A stretch of 36,988 bases of DNA from Flavobacteriales bacterium (GCA_027061855.1 JAMOVT010000067.1:1-36988), one strand, 5' to 3'. Numbered from the stretch's first letter, positions 7,923 through 18,855 are shown. The notes: generated from the sequence alone by a model not told the origin. Numbers and translations are program-made.

Positions 7923-7960
7923 AGCAAAAAGCGGGTAATTACCCGCTTTTTGCTTTACTT
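7917..7960. terminator. 44-bp perfect palindrome: bidirectional terminator overlapping both gene ends
   Basis: The left arm 7917-7938 is the exact reverse complement of the right arm 7939-7960, 22 bp per arm with no spacer. The core is GCGGGTAATTACCCGC, flanked by AAAAA/TTTTT and AAGTAAAGC/GCTTTACTT. It includes the last codons and stop of the THX gene on the plus strand and the last seven codons, including the stop, of the CYTH gene on the minus strand. Confidence 0.9.
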
Positions 7961-8403
7961 AAAAAAGAATTGTAATATTCCTTTTTACCGGTTACTTCCT
8001 CTCCTAACCAATCCGGCTTTTGAAATGGTAAATCTTTTGAAGGCAATTCGATTTCGGCCAAAACCAAACCTTGATGATCTCCTAAAAATTCATCTACTTC
8101 AAATTTGAGTTTATTCTCCACCGGGATAATATATCGTACTTTTTCAATTATTCCTTCTTCTGCTATTTCAATCAATTTTTCGGCTTCTTCAAGCGGAATC
8201 TCTTTTTCCCATTCAAAGCGAGTGGTACCCGTAGAGTCCGATTTTCCTTTAATCGTGATATAAGCTTTTCCATTATCTATACGGATACGCACCGTACGTT
8301 CCGGGTCCCGATTGAGATAAGCTTGAATAATGTGATGAACCTCTGATGCATCCAGCTTATAATCCTCATTCTTTACCAGAAATTTCCTTTCTATTTCCTG
8401 CAT
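7939..8403 (-). CDS. CYTH domain protein (triphosphate tunnel family)
   Basis: A 154-residue CYTH protein. The signature ExExK is at the very N-terminus (Glu3, Glu5, Lys7 in [10 protein letters not shown]). It is followed by the usual alternating charged strands: TVRIRI, AYITIKG, TRFEWEKEIP, KFEVDEF and LVLAEIELP. CYTH enzymes form an eight-stranded tunnel that binds triphosphates with divalent metal; bacterial short forms are mostly inorganic triphosphatases or proteins of unknown substrate. ATG 8403 is chosen because the ExExK motif must be near the start; the longer reading from 8451 has no support. The start lies inside the 3' end of lon, so the two genes overlap by 38 bases and are probably translationally coupled. 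Substrate not determinable from sequence. Confidence 0.9.
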   Translation of the reverse strand: MQEIERKFLVKNEDYKLDASEVHHIIQAYLNRDPERTVRIRIDNGKAYITIKGKSDSTGTTRFEWEKEIPLEEAEKLIEIAEEGIIEKVRYIIPVENKLKFEVDEFLGDHQGLVLAEIELPSKDLPFQKPDWLGEEVTGKKEYYNSFLSKAKSG

Positions 8404-10828
8404 TTTTCTTTTTGTTTTGTTTCGCGGGCAGTAAAGCCAAATCCAATACATCTTCTACTTTGTCGACGAAATGAAAGGTCAAACCTTTGATATAATCTTG
8501 GTTGATTTCCTCAATATCTTTTTTGTTTTTCTCCGAAAGTATAATCTCTTTGATCTTTGCCCTTTTTGCCGCTAATATTTTTTCCTTGATACCTCCTACG
8601 GGTAAAACTTTCCCTCGTAGAGTAATTTCTCCGGTCATTGCAATATTAGGCTTCACTTTTCTTCCCGTTAAGGCAGAGACCATAGAAGTGATCATGGTAA
8701 TTCCGGCAGAGGGACCATCCTTTGGAGTGGCTCCTTCCGGAACGTGCAAATGAATTTGATATTGCTCAAAAACTTCCGCGTCCACACCCAATTTATCATA
8801 TTTTGATTTGATATATGACAAGGCTATCTGGGCCGATTCTTTCATCACTTGTCCTAAATTTCCGGTTAAATTCAATTGGCCTTTTCCTTTGGACAAAATG
8901 GATTCTATAAATAAAATATCCCCCCCTACTCTTGTCCATGCCAATCCGGTTACTACTCCCGGCACATTATTGCCTTCATATTCTTGAATGGAAAAACGAG
9001 GTTTTCCGAGAATTTTTTCAATATCTTTAAAACTCAACTTCGGATTATATTCTTCTTCCATCGCTATATGCTTCGCTACATTTCTTATCACCTTGGCAAT
9101 CATTTTATCAAGGGTACGCACTCCCGATTCGCGCGTATAATTTTCAATGATTTTACGCAATTGCTTTTTCCCTATTTTCACATCCTTTTCTGTCAATCCA
9201 TGTTCTTTGATTTGTTTGGGAAGTAAATGTCTCTTGGCAATTTCCACTTTTTCTTCAATGGTATATCCTGTTACGGGAATAATTTCCATGCGGTCTCTTA
9301 GTGCCCAAGGAATATCATAAAGATAATTGGCCGTGGCAATGAACATTACCCGGGATAAATCATAACCGACTTCAAGAAAGTTATCATAGAACTCCGAGTT
9401 TTGTTCGGGATCCAATACTTCAAGCATAGCCGAAGAAGGATCTCCTTTGTGTCCATATCCCAATTTATCAATCTCATCCAATATAAAAACCGGATTGGAA
9501 GTTCCCGCTTTTTTAATGGATTGAATGATTCTTCCGGGCATTGCTCCGATATATGTTTTTCTATGCCCACGTATCTCGGCTTCGTCTTTTAAACCTCCTA
9601 ATGACATCCGCACATATTTTCTTCCCACGGCTTCGGCTATAGATTTTCCCAAGGAGGTTTTTCCCACTCCGGGAGGGCCATAAAGACATAAAATAGGAGA
9701 TTTCATATCATTTTTGATTTTTAAAACCGCCAGGTACTCAATGATACGTTTTTTGACATCTTCCAAACCGAAATGGTCGCGATCCAAAATTTCTTGCGCT
9801 TTTTTCAAATCAATTTTATCTTCGGATAGATAATCCCATGGCAAATCTAGCATTAATTCCAAATAATTACGTTGTACGGCATAATCCGGAGCTTGCGGAT
9901 TCATACGTTGCATACGTTTCAATTCTTTTTCGAAATGTTCCGCCACTTCTTTTTTCCATTTCTTTTTCTTTGCCCGCTTTCGCATTTCTTCTATTTCCTT
10001 ACCGCCGGCATCTCCCAACTCTTCCTGAATAGTGCGCATTTCCTGATGCAAAAAATATTCACGGCTTTGCTTGTCAAGTGCCTTACGGGTTTTATTTTGG
10101 ATATCTTGTTTCAATTCCAAACGTTGCACTTCTTTATCTAAAAGTTTTAATAAGCCTAAAGCTCTTTCTTCAAAATTATCCGTTTCAAGAAGTACTTGTT
10201 TTTTTTCCACCGGCGCTTCCATATTTGAGGTGACAAAATTCACCAAAAAAACAGGGCTTTCAATGTTGTCTATGGCAAAAGTAGCTTCTGTCGGAATATT
10301 GGGATTAAGCTGAATTACTTGTTTAGCCAATTCCTTGATGGAATCCATCAAAGCTTGTATTTCTTTTGTATTATCCGGTTGCGCATCGGGTAAAGTCGTA
10401 ATTTTTGCTTTTATATAAGGTTCCTCTTGAATTACTTCATCTATTTTAAATCGTTTGACTCCTTGTAAGATAACCGTTAAATTACCATCGGGCATTTTGA
10501 TTATACGCTGAATGCGGGCCACTGTTCCTACGGGATAAATATCATTTTTTCCCGGTACCTGTGTCATAGCATTCTTTTGAGCCACTACACCTATGATTTT
10601 ATCTCCGGCTTCTGCATCTTCTATCAACTGGATGGATTGATCACGTCCGGCAGAAATGGGAATCACCACTCCGGGTAATAAAATATTATTCCGAAGGGTT
10701 AAAATAGGCAGCACTTCGGGTACTTCTTCTTTTTGTAACTTTTCTTCATCTTCCGGTGTTAATAAAGGAATAAATTCGGCATTATCATTCATCATGTCAA
10801 ATAAAACTTTGTCTATGTTTTGCTTCAT
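8366..10828 (-). CDS. lon: ATP-dependent Lon protease
   Basis: An 820-residue LonA-type protease that degrades misfolded and regulatory proteins in the cytoplasm. The N-terminal substrate-binding domain (about 36-235) starts with [14 protein letters not shown]. The AAA+ module has Walker A GPPGVGKT (384-391) and Walker B FILDEID (448-454). The C-terminal protease domain carries the catalytic dyad Ser707 in DGPSAG and Lys750 in GGIKEK, at the family's 43-residue spacing. The Lys/Asn-rich tail after residue 800 is a modest extension. Start ATG 10828 gives a normal N-terminus. It lies 96 bp downstream of yciH in the same direction; no TAnnTTTG box is visible in that gap, so it may be transcribed from the mutS2 promoter or from an alternative-sigma promoter that I cannot recognise. 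Confidence 0.97.
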   Translation of the reverse strand: MKQNIDKVLFDMMNDNAEFIPLLTPEDEEKLQKEEVPEVLPILTLRNNILLPGVVIPISAGRDQSIQLIEDAEAGDKIIGVVAQKNAMTQVPGKNDIYPVGTVARIQRIIKMPDGNLTVILQGVKRFKIDEVIQEEPYIKAKITTLPDAQPDNTKEIQALMDSIKELAKQVIQLNPNIPTEATFAIDNIESPVFLVNFVTSNMEAPVEKKQVLLETDNFEERALGLLKLLDKEVQRLELKQDIQNKTRKALDKQSREYFLHQEMRTIQEELGDAGGKEIEEMRKRAKKKKWKKEVAEHFEKELKRMQRMNPQAPDYAVQRNYLELMLDLPWDYLSEDKIDLKKAQEILDRDHFGLEDVKKRIIEYLAVLKIKNDMKSPILCLYGPPGVGKTSLGKSIAEAVGRKYVRMSLGGLKDEAEIRGHRKTYIGAMPGRIIQSIKKAGTSNPVFILDEIDKLGYGHKGDPSSAMLEVLDPEQNSEFYDNFLEVGYDLSRVMFIATANYLYDIPWALRDRMEIIPVTGYTIEEKVEIAKRHLLPKQIKEHGLTEKDVKIGKKQLRKIIENYTRESGVRTLDKMIAKVIRNVAKHIAMEEEYNPKLSFKDIEKILGKPRFSIQEYEGNNVPGVVTGLAWTRVGGDILFIESILSKGKGQLNLTGNLGQVMKESAQIALSYIKSKYDKLGVDAEVFEQYQIHLHVPEGATPKDGPSAGITMITSMVSALTGRKVKPNIAMTGEITLRGKVLPVGGIKEKILAAKRAKIKEIILSEKNKKDIEEINQDYIKGLTFHFVDKVEDVLDLALLPAKQNKKKNAGNRKEISGKE

Positions 10829-10924
10829 ATCTTTCTACTTTTTAAATATTATTCTTATCAATAATTATACCCAATAATATGTGGGATTTTCATTGAAATA
10901 TTCTCTGTAATTATGGCAGTTTTT

Positions 10925-11281
10925 TTAGCCCCCTATTTTTTTCACTTTAAATCCTTTGGATTGAAGGAGTTCCACTACTTTATCCCGGTTATTTCCTTGG
11001 ATTATTATTTCTCCGTCTTTAACACTTCCTCCTACTCCGATTTTATTTTTTAATTCTTTTCCCAATTTTTTTAATTCCTGCACACTTCCTTCAAATCCTT
11101 TAATCACGGTAACTACCTTGCCTCCACGTCCTTTTTTTGAGAAATGAGCTTCCAAATATTGCTTGGCAGGCTCCACTTCAAATTCTTTGGGTTTATCGGG
11201 TTCTGGGATATAATCGGGATGTTCGGCAAAAACATGTTTTGCCAAATCCGAGAAATCATTGAATTTTTTCTTTTTACTCAT
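10925..11281 (-). CDS. yciH: SUI1/YciH-family translation factor
   Basis: A 118-residue protein with a C-terminal SUI1 (eIF1-like) fold. The motif [13 protein letters not shown] (about 51-63), then [29 protein letters not shown] and a final basic helix, is the conserved core of YciH. Bacterial YciH binds the 30S subunit and can influence start-site fidelity or act as a stress-time translation inhibitor, as known from E. coli. The N-terminal 40 residues are charged and likely flexible. It starts 3 bp after the stop of mutS2, so it is almost certainly co-transcribed with it, and it precedes lon. Confidence 0.9.
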   Translation of the reverse strand: MSKKKKFNDFSDLAKHVFAEHPDYIPEPDKPKEFEVEPAKQYLEAHFSKKGRGGKVVTVIKGFEGSVQELKKLGKELKNKIGVGGSVKDGEIIIQGNNRDKVVELLQSKGFKVKKIGG

Positions 11282-11284
11282 TTT

Positions 11285-13477
11285 TTATTTTCTTAAAACT
11301 AATTCCAATTCTTTTATAGGAGCCCACGCTCTAAACTTACCGTAATTAAGCAAGGCTTTGTTTTTTTCCAATTTTTCTATGATGGCATTGGATTGACTTC
11401 CTTTAATACGCACTTGATCCTTCAATTTAGGCTCAAAACTCATCGTTTCAATTTCTATCTTTTCCAATTCTTTATGCACATCTTTTTCTTGCAGTTCCGT
11501 TAACACTTCTTCTTTCAATTCCTTTTTGAATTTTTCCTCCTTTTTGCTTTTATTTTTTTCCTGCTTGGTTTGCCTTTTGGTTTTATCCAAATGTGGAAAT
11601 TTTTTATTTTTTTCTATTTCAGCCCATTTAAAAATCTGCGAAGTCAATCTCTTGGCATTCTGATGTTTAAAGTACTCTTCAAAGAGTTTATTCAATTTTT
11701 CTCCGGTTTGCAAAATATCATTTTCCATTTGATACAACTTGTTAAACCGGTTAAGTTTTTTCAATAAATCCTTGTTTAAAGAAGTTTGTTCTTTGAATTC
11801 TTTTTCAAGCTTCCGCTTCTCATTTTCATATTTCTTTTGCAAATCTTTCAAACTTTTGATCTCTTTTTGCATTTTGACCAAAGTCTGGTCGAATTTCACT
11901 TTATTTCTACTGACTTTCTTTTTGGCTTTATTTATGATACTATAAGGAATCCCAATTTTTTGAGCCACCTCAAAAGTAAATGAGCTACCTGCCTGCCCTA
12001 TATGTAACCGGTAGGTAGGTTGCAAACGGGAGATATCAAATTCCATATGCGCATTGACAATCTCGGGATATTTATCGGCAATTAATTTCAGATTATTGTA
12101 ATGAGTGGTGATAATCCCAAAAGCTTTTTTCTTATAAAATTCTTCCAGAAAGGCCTCTGCCAATGCTCCTCCCAGATCCGGGTCGGAACCTGTACCGAAT
12201 TCATCAATCAAAAACAGAGTGTTTTCATTGATTTTACGCAAAAAATTCCGCATATTTTTCAAACGATAACTATATGTAGAAAGCTGATTTTCAATAGATT
12301 GATTATCGCCAATATCGGTTAGAATATTTTGAAAAACCGGCAACTTAGAAGATTCATGTACCGGTATCAGCAAGCCGCTTTGGGCCATTGCTTGTAGAAG
12401 ACCGGCGGTTTTAAGACTTATACTTTTCCCTCCCGCATTGGGACCTGAAATGATAATGATACGTCTTTGTTCATTCAATTCTATATCTTGCGGAATCACC
12501 GGTAATCCCAATTCACGATTGGTGCGTTTTAAAATCGGATGAAAAGCTTTGACTAAATGCAATTCTTTTTGGCGAGTAATTTCCGGGCGCAAAGCTTCCA
12601 AATCCTGTGCATATTTTGCCTTGGCTGCAATCGTTTCCAATTCAATTAAATAGTCATTATATTTTTGTAAATCGGTCAAAAAAGGTTTTAACGCTTCCGC
12701 AAGTTCTTTAAGTATCCGTATGATTTCTTGTTTTTCGTCAAATTTTAATCCGAATACTTGTTTTTGCAAAGCATTGATGGACTCCGGTTCAATAAATACG
12801 ATACTTCCTGTTTTTGAAGTGCCTAAGATACTTCCTTTCACTTTTTTCCTGTATGCCGCCGATACCGCCAAAACATTGCGGTTCTCCAAGATGCTTTCTT
12901 TGATATCAGAGAGATAACCCAGCTTTTCATATTTTCTTTTTTCGGTAGAAAATATTTTTAAAATTTCTTGCTGAACTGAATAAATTTCTTTTCGTATTTT
13001 TTTTAATTCCGGTGAGGCCTCGTCTTTTACTTCTCCATACTGGTTGATAATTTTGCGAATCATTTTTGCTATTTCAGGATGGATTTTTATTTTTTCTATT
13101 TCGGTGAGCAAACGCGGAAAATAGGAGTTCAGTTTTACAAAAAAACGTTTCAGCTCATTTATGGTATCAACGGCATTGGCAATTATCAAAAGATTTGCAG
13201 GCTCTATAAATGCATTTTCCACTTTCAGCATTTTCAAAGCTTCATCAAAAGGAGGAATAATGTGATAAGGTAAAGGATTTTCACTTTCCAAGGAACGCAG
13301 ATATTCATTGGTTAAATCCAACTGCCGGTTGACTTCTTCATAATCTATCGAAGGAGTGATTACCAAAATTTTATTTTTGGCTTGATCGGAATGGGCAAAT
13401 TCCTTTACCGTATCAAGAATTTGATCAAATTCGAGGTCTTCAAGTGCTTTGGGATGTATAGGTTGGATTTTTCTCAT
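11285..13477 (-). CDS. mutS2: MutS2-family ATPase without C-terminal Smr domain
   Basis: A 730-residue MutS-fold ATPase. It lacks the mismatch-recognition domain of MutS1 and begins with the MutS2 core/lever helices (MRKIQPIHPKALEDLEFDQI). The ATPase domain has Walker A GPNAGGKS (345-352) and Walker B LFLIDEFG (421-428), plus the ITTHYNNLK segment. Residues 515-670 are a long Lys/Glu-rich coiled coil, and the last 50 residues look like a small KOW-like beta domain (LKDQVRIKG ... GKFRAWAPIKELE). MutS2 classically suppresses recombination or rescues collided ribosomes and carries a C-terminal Smr nuclease domain; here no Smr domain is present. It heads the mutS2-yciH-lon-CYTH gene string. Confidence 0.92.
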   Translation of the reverse strand: MRKIQPIHPKALEDLEFDQILDTVKEFAHSDQAKNKILVITPSIDYEEVNRQLDLTNEYLRSLESENPLPYHIIPPFDEALKMLKVENAFIEPANLLIIANAVDTINELKRFFVKLNSYFPRLLTEIEKIKIHPEIAKMIRKIINQYGEVKDEASPELKKIRKEIYSVQQEILKIFSTEKRKYEKLGYLSDIKESILENRNVLAVSAAYRKKVKGSILGTSKTGSIVFIEPESINALQKQVFGLKFDEKQEIIRILKELAEALKPFLTDLQKYNDYLIELETIAAKAKYAQDLEALRPEITRQKELHLVKAFHPILKRTNRELGLPVIPQDIELNEQRRIIIISGPNAGGKSISLKTAGLLQAMAQSGLLIPVHESSKLPVFQNILTDIGDNQSIENQLSTYSYRLKNMRNFLRKINENTLFLIDEFGTGSDPDLGGALAEAFLEEFYKKKAFGIITTHYNNLKLIADKYPEIVNAHMEFDISRLQPTYRLHIGQAGSSFTFEVAQKIGIPYSIINKAKKKVSRNKVKFDQTLVKMQKEIKSLKDLQKKYENEKRKLEKEFKEQTSLNKDLLKKLNRFNKLYQMENDILQTGEKLNKLFEEYFKHQNAKRLTSQIFKWAEIEKNKKFPHLDKTKRQTKQEKNKSKKEEKFKKELKEEVLTELQEKDVHKELEKIEIETMSFEPKLKDQVRIKGSQSNAIIEKLEKNKALLNYGKFRAWAPIKELELVLRK

Positions 13478-13485
13478 TAAATTTG
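13478..13485 (+). promoter_or_regulatory. -7 box TAAATTTG for ung
   Basis: A consensus TAnnTTTG box that begins immediately beside the mutS2 start codon (ATG complement 13475-13477). The start site would be near 13492, about 24 bases before the ung ATG. Confidence 0.5.
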
Positions 13486-13502
13486 TTCACCTGTTTAAAC
13501 TA

Positions 13503-13510
13503 CAAAAGTA
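13503..13510 (-). promoter_or_regulatory. -7 box TACTTTTG for mutS2
   Basis: Read on the minus strand, TACTTTTG fits TAnnTTTG. Transcription would start near 13496, giving a leader of about 19 bases before mutS2. It faces the ung -7 box 17 bases away. Confidence 0.5.
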
Positions 13511-13515
13511 ATAAA

Positions 13516-14184
13516 ATGGATGTTAAGATAGAAGAGTCTTGGAAGGAAGTATTAAAAAACGAATTTAAAAAAGAGTATTTTTCTGATCTCACCTCATTTG
13601 TTAAGGAAGAATATGCCACTCATCATTGTTTACCCAAAGGAAAAGAAATTTTTAACGCTTTTAAGTTTACACCTTTTGACAAAGTAAAAGTTGTAATTAT
13701 AGGTCAAGACCCCTATCCTACTCCGGGGCATGCTCACGGACTTTGTTTTTCTGTTCAAGAACATGTAAAACCCTTTCCGCCTTCTCTACAAAATATTTTC
13801 AGAGAAATACAAACCGATCTGGGAATTCCTTTTCCGGATAATGGAAATCTGGAAAGGTGGGCCAAACAAGGCGTTTTATTATTGAATGCCGTTCTCACTG
13901 TTCGTGCAGGTCAAAGCCGTTCTCACCAAGGGAAAGGCTGGGAAATTTTTACCAATGCAGTGATAAAAAAAATATCGGATGAAAAGGAAAATATTATTTT
14001 TTTGCTTTGGGGAGGAGATGCAAAGAAAAAAATTCCTTTAATTGATGCTTCTAAACATCATATACTTACTAGTGGACATCCTTCTCCTTTAAGTGCGAAT
14101 CGCGGTTATTGGTTTGGAAACAGACATTTTTCCAAAACAAACAAAATCCTTCAATCCATAGGATCAAAGGAAATAAAATGGTAA
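13516..14184 (+). CDS. ung: Uracil-DNA glycosylase, family 1
   Basis: A 222-residue Ung protein that removes uracil from DNA to start base-excision repair. Motif A is GQDPYPTPGHAHGLCFS with the catalytic water-activating Asp65. The uracil-binding segment LLLNAVLTVRAGQSRSH follows, and motif B is HPSPLSANRG with catalytic His188. Length and motif spacing are normal. I chose ATG 13516 (MDVKIEESW) because the upstream ATG at 13483 lies within the -7 box region and would add a non-conserved 11-residue leader. The gene is divergent from mutS2 across only 38 bp, placing two DNA-maintenance genes on a shared control region. Confidence 0.95.
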   Translation: MDVKIEESWKEVLKNEFKKEYFSDLTSFVKEEYATHHCLPKGKEIFNAFKFTPFDKVKVVIIGQDPYPTPGHAHGLCFSVQEHVKPFPPSLQNIFREIQTDLGIPFPDNGNLERWAKQGVLLLNAVLTVRAGQSRSHQGKGWEIFTNAVIKKISDEKENIIFLLWGGDAKKKIPLIDASKHHILTSGHPSPLSANRGYWFGNRHFSKTNKILQSIGSKEIKW

Positions 14185-14193
14185 ATAGAATTT

Positions 14194-14349
14194 TTATTTT
14201 TTCAGGTCTACTGAAGCTACCGTAATAGCATTTGAATTGATATTTTTCACATTATCAGCAGTGGTACGTGTTCTACAGTTTTGGGTTGATCCGCATGAAG
14301 ATAAAACAAAGAAACTGATAACTGTCAAAAACAAAAATAACTTTTTCAT
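14194..14349 (-). CDS. Small SPII lipoprotein of unknown function
   Basis: A 51-residue peptide: Lys-Lys n-region, hydrophobic core LFLFLTVISFFVL, then lipobox LSSC with the lipidated Cys at residue 19. The mature part is only about 33 residues (GSTQNCRTRTTADNVKNI ...) with a second Cys at residue 24. ATG 14349 gives a textbook lipoprotein signal; the in-frame ATG at 14376 lies inside the promoter box and is rejected. It ends 10 bp from the stop of the convergent ung gene. Not recognised as a named family; small entericidin-like lipoproteins of this kind are common in Bacteroidota. Confidence 0.65.
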   Translation of the reverse strand: MKKLFLFLTVISFFVLSSCGSTQNCRTRTTADNVKNINSNAITVASVDLKK

Positions 14350-14373
14350 AAATAGAATATTTAATTTAAAGAA

Positions 14374-14381
14374 CAAAAATA
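14374..14381 (-). promoter_or_regulatory. -7 box TATTTTTG for the small lipoprotein
   Basis: A minus-strand TAnnTTTG match 25 bases upstream of ATG 14349, in the gap after the upstream gene, so the small gene may be transcribed separately. Confidence 0.45.
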
Positions 14382-14402
14382 AGAATTTTTTTAATACCCT
14401 TG

Positions 14403-15446
14403 TTAAATTTTAAAGCCCAATCCTACATTAACTACCGGATATTTTTGAATTGTATAATCTGCAAAAATTTTCAATACAAATAAATTGAGTTGTACACCCA
14501 TTTTGGTTTTTATTCCGGAAATATCATATTTTAATTGTAACGGATCGGTAATGGTTTTATTTTCCGTACGCAGATATACTCCATTATCATCATAAACATC
14601 ATAAGAAACGTCCATACTGCCTTTCACGTCTATATTTCCATCGCCTTGCGTGATTCCCACTCCTCCGTAAAAAGAAATAAAACGGTAATCCAGTGAAGCC
14701 AAAGCTTCCACGGTAACGGTATTTAAACCGGAAGTCAGGTAATATTGATCAGTTGGATCGTCATCATAATCAATCGTAATATGGTTAAAAGCCGCGGCGA
14801 CTGCCATATTAAAATGTCTTTTATTTTGTTTACCGTTTTCGTCGGTTTTAGCAGGAATATATTGAGAAATACTATGTTGCACTCCTACTCCTATCTGATT
14901 GATACTCGCTCCACTATTTTCAATTTTTGGTAAATATCTCACGGATACTGCTGTTCCGAAGGGTAAGCCCATACTTAATTGGATATTAGGAGAAGGTACC
15001 ATATTAAAAGGAAGGTCAAATTCATTTTTTAAATCCGTACCGTCCAATGCATCCACATCGGTTACCAAATGTTCGTTATTTCCAACCGGAACATCGATAT
15101 GCAATACACTCGAAGAAGTTCCTCCCAAAACAGTGGGTAAAGTATTTGGGCCGGAAGCAAGTGTGGTATATTGATATTCCGAGGGATCAAAAGTAAAATA
15201 GGTTTCATCATCCGGAACTATCGATCCGGCAGCCGAAATATTTAATTGGAAATGAAAAGGTTTCAAAGCCTTGGCACTTGTAAACCATCCGGAGGATGTA
15301 CTGTATAAAAAACCGTTTATTACCGGTTCGGTATAGTGAGACAAATAGGTATTTGCATCACCGGTAGCTGTAAAAAGATTTTCAAATTGGGCGGTCATTA
15401 ATTGCATCGAAAATAAGAAGACAAAGAGACTGATTGTTTTTTTCAT
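14403..15446 (-). CDS. Predicted outer-membrane beta-barrel protein (DUF6588-like)
   Basis: A 347-residue exported protein with a signal peptide MKKTISLFVFLFSMQLMTAQ (cleavage likely after AQ). The early segment LFTATGDANTYLSHYTEPVINGFLYSTSSGW, the GLPFGTAVSVRYLP strand and the C-terminal alternating strands ending VVNVGLGFKI suggest a small outer-membrane barrel. This resembles what is annotated as DUF6588 in Bacteroidota, though I cannot confirm the family. Function unknown. It is followed after 53 bp by the small lipoprotein gene in the same direction and lies downstream of the gyrB terminator, so it is transcribed separately from gyrB. No consensus -7 box was found close to its ATG. Confidence 0.75.
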   Translation of the reverse strand: MKKTISLFVFLFSMQLMTAQFENLFTATGDANTYLSHYTEPVINGFLYSTSSGWFTSAKALKPFHFQLNISAAGSIVPDDETYFTFDPSEYQYTTLASGPNTLPTVLGGTSSSVLHIDVPVGNNEHLVTDVDALDGTDLKNEFDLPFNMVPSPNIQLSMGLPFGTAVSVRYLPKIENSGASINQIGVGVQHSISQYIPAKTDENGKQNKRHFNMAVAAAFNHITIDYDDDPTDQYYLTSGLNTVTVEALASLDYRFISFYGGVGITQGDGNIDVKGSMDVSYDVYDDNGVYLRTENKTITDPLQLKYDISGIKTKMGVQLNLFVLKIFADYTIQKYPVVNVGLGFKI

Positions 15447-15504
15447 GATTATAGATTTTATATTTATACAAACAAATTTTATACCGTTATATTGCAGGAA
15501 ATTT

Positions 15505-15559
15505 ACAAAAAAACAATGCCTTTCGATAAAATGATTACTTCATTCGACCAAAAGGCATT
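15505..15559 (-). terminator. gyrB intrinsic terminator
   Basis: Outer stem AATGCCTTT (15515-15523) with AAAGGCATT (15551-15559); an inner stem AATGA/TCATT sits in the loop. The A-run at 15507-15513 gives a T-tract on the minus strand directly after the stem. Confidence 0.75.
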
Positions 15560-15581
15560 TTAATTAATTTAATAAATGAAA

Positions 15582-17528
<1,947 letters not shown>

Positions 17529-17554
17529 TCAAATTTTCAACTAAATGATAAATA

Positions 17555-17562
17555 CAAATATA
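17555..17562 (-). promoter_or_regulatory. -7 box TATATTTG for gyrB
   Basis: A minus-strand consensus box 30 bases upstream of the gyrB ATG. Confidence 0.6.
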
Positions 17563-17665
17563 GGTTTTTTTTGCGAGAAAAACGAATATTTCACTATCAA
17601 AATATAGTGAAAGCAAGCATAATTTTCAAGTTTTTAATAAATTGAAGTTTTTCATTTTTTTATTC

Positions 17666-17673
17666 TATTTTTG
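17666..17673 (+). promoter_or_regulatory. -7 box TATTTTTG for the glycosyltransferase gene
   Basis: A consensus box ending 14 bases before ATG 17688; the implied leader is very short. Confidence 0.55.
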
Positions 17674-17687
17674 ATAAAAATACCCGG

Positions 17688-18830
17688 ATGAAAATACTTT
17701 TGGTTGGAGAATATAGCCGCTTACATAACAGCCTGAAAGAAGCTTTGGAAAAACTCGGGCATACTGTCACTCTAATAAGCACAGGTGACTCTTTTAAAAA
17801 CTATTCTTCGGATATCGATGTGAGTTCCCGCATGAAAAAGAATTCTGCCGGTTTTTTTATGGGAAAGGTTATTCATCGCCTTTCGGGTATAGATATTTTT
17901 GAAAAAGAAAGAAAACGAAGGCTTTATAAAGTTTTGCCGAAACTCAGAGATTATGATGTTGTGCAATTTATTAATCAGGATCCTTTCGGGCTTGATTCTA
18001 CCACTGCTAGCTTGGCTAATAATATGATTATCAAACAAAACAAAAAATCTTTTTTACTCGCTTGTGGAGAAGACAGCCATGTGATAGAATATTATAGCCG
18101 TAACCTAATGAGATATTCCACTTTAACTCCATTGATTGAAAATCCGAAATTAGAATCCGAATACCATTTTAGTTTGCGATACCTGCAAAAGGGATATAAA
18201 AAAAATTATACTGAATTGGCAGAAAAAGTCCAAGGGATTATCCCTACGGATTTTGATTATAAAATTCCCTATGAAAATCACCGGAAAGCAATGGATATGA
18301 TTCCAAATCCTATAAATATTGACAAGATTGCTTTTCATCCTCTCGAAATTGATGGAAAAATCCGGATTTTTCACGGAATTAACCGGAGTAGTTTTTACAA
18401 AAAAGGGAGTCCGTTGATACTGAATGTATTACGGAAAATAGAGAATAAATATCCGGATAAAGTTGTAGTTCATACAACGGAAAATTTGCCTTACAATCAA
18501 TATATCCAGATTTATCAACAAGCTCATATCTTGATAGACCAATTATATTCGTATGATCAAGGTTATAATGCATTGGAAGCAATGGCTGCCGGAAAATGTG
18601 TTTTAAGCGGAGCGGAAAAAGAATGGAAAGCTTTTTATCAACCTAATGAAGAAGTATTAATCAATGCCTTCCCCGATGAAAAAAAATTATTTATGCAAAT
18701 TGAAGAATTAATTAATGATCCGGAAAAAATTATGCATATCGGAAAAAATGCGCGGGATTTTATTGAAAGGGAACATCATTATATTTCCATTGCTCAAAAA
18801 TACCTCGATACTTGGCAAAAAAAGGCATAA
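17688..18830 (+). CDS. GT-B fold glycosyltransferase (group 1/GT4-like)
   Basis: A 380-residue cytoplasmic or membrane-associated glycosyltransferase. The N-terminal Rossmann domain starts MKILLVGEYSRLHNSLKEALEKLGHTVTLIS, typical of the GT-B acceptor half. The C-terminal half has the donor-binding pattern: IRIFHGINR with KKGSPLIL, then HILIDQLYSYDQGYNALEAMAAGKCVLSG, where the EAMAAGKCVL segment corresponds to the GT4 E-x7-E nucleotide-sugar region. The C-terminal helix DPEKIMHIGKNARDFIEREH is also typical. Acceptor and sugar are unknown; no polysaccharide cluster is next to it. It has its own promoter, and its stop codon lies 4 bp before a hairpin that mainly serves the convergent cold-shock gene. 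Confidence 0.85.
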   Translation: MKILLVGEYSRLHNSLKEALEKLGHTVTLISTGDSFKNYSSDIDVSSRMKKNSAGFFMGKVIHRLSGIDIFEKERKRRLYKVLPKLRDYDVVQFINQDPFGLDSTTASLANNMIIKQNKKSFLLACGEDSHVIEYYSRNLMRYSTLTPLIENPKLESEYHFSLRYLQKGYKKNYTELAEKVQGIIPTDFDYKIPYENHRKAMDMIPNPINIDKIAFHPLEIDGKIRIFHGINRSSFYKKGSPLILNVLRKIENKYPDKVVVHTTENLPYNQYIQIYQQAHILIDQLYSYDQGYNALEAMAAGKCVLSGAEKEWKAFYQPNEEVLINAFPDEKKLFMQIEELINDPEKIMHIGKNARDFIEREHHYISIAQKYLDTWQKKA

Positions 18831-18855
18831 AAAAAATCCCGCTTAAAGCGGGATT
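18829..18855 (-). terminator. Terminator of the cold-shock gene
   Basis: Stem AATCCCGC (18835-18842) with GCGGGATT (18848-18855), loop TTAAA. The plus-strand A-run 18829-18836 supplies the T-tract for minus-strand transcripts and overlaps the glycosyltransferase stop codon. Confidence 0.85.

Noticed and set aside
10829-10924. lon promoter in the yciH-lon gap
   Set aside because: No TAnnTTTG box on the minus strand; a small CCCA/TGGG stem is too weak to name.
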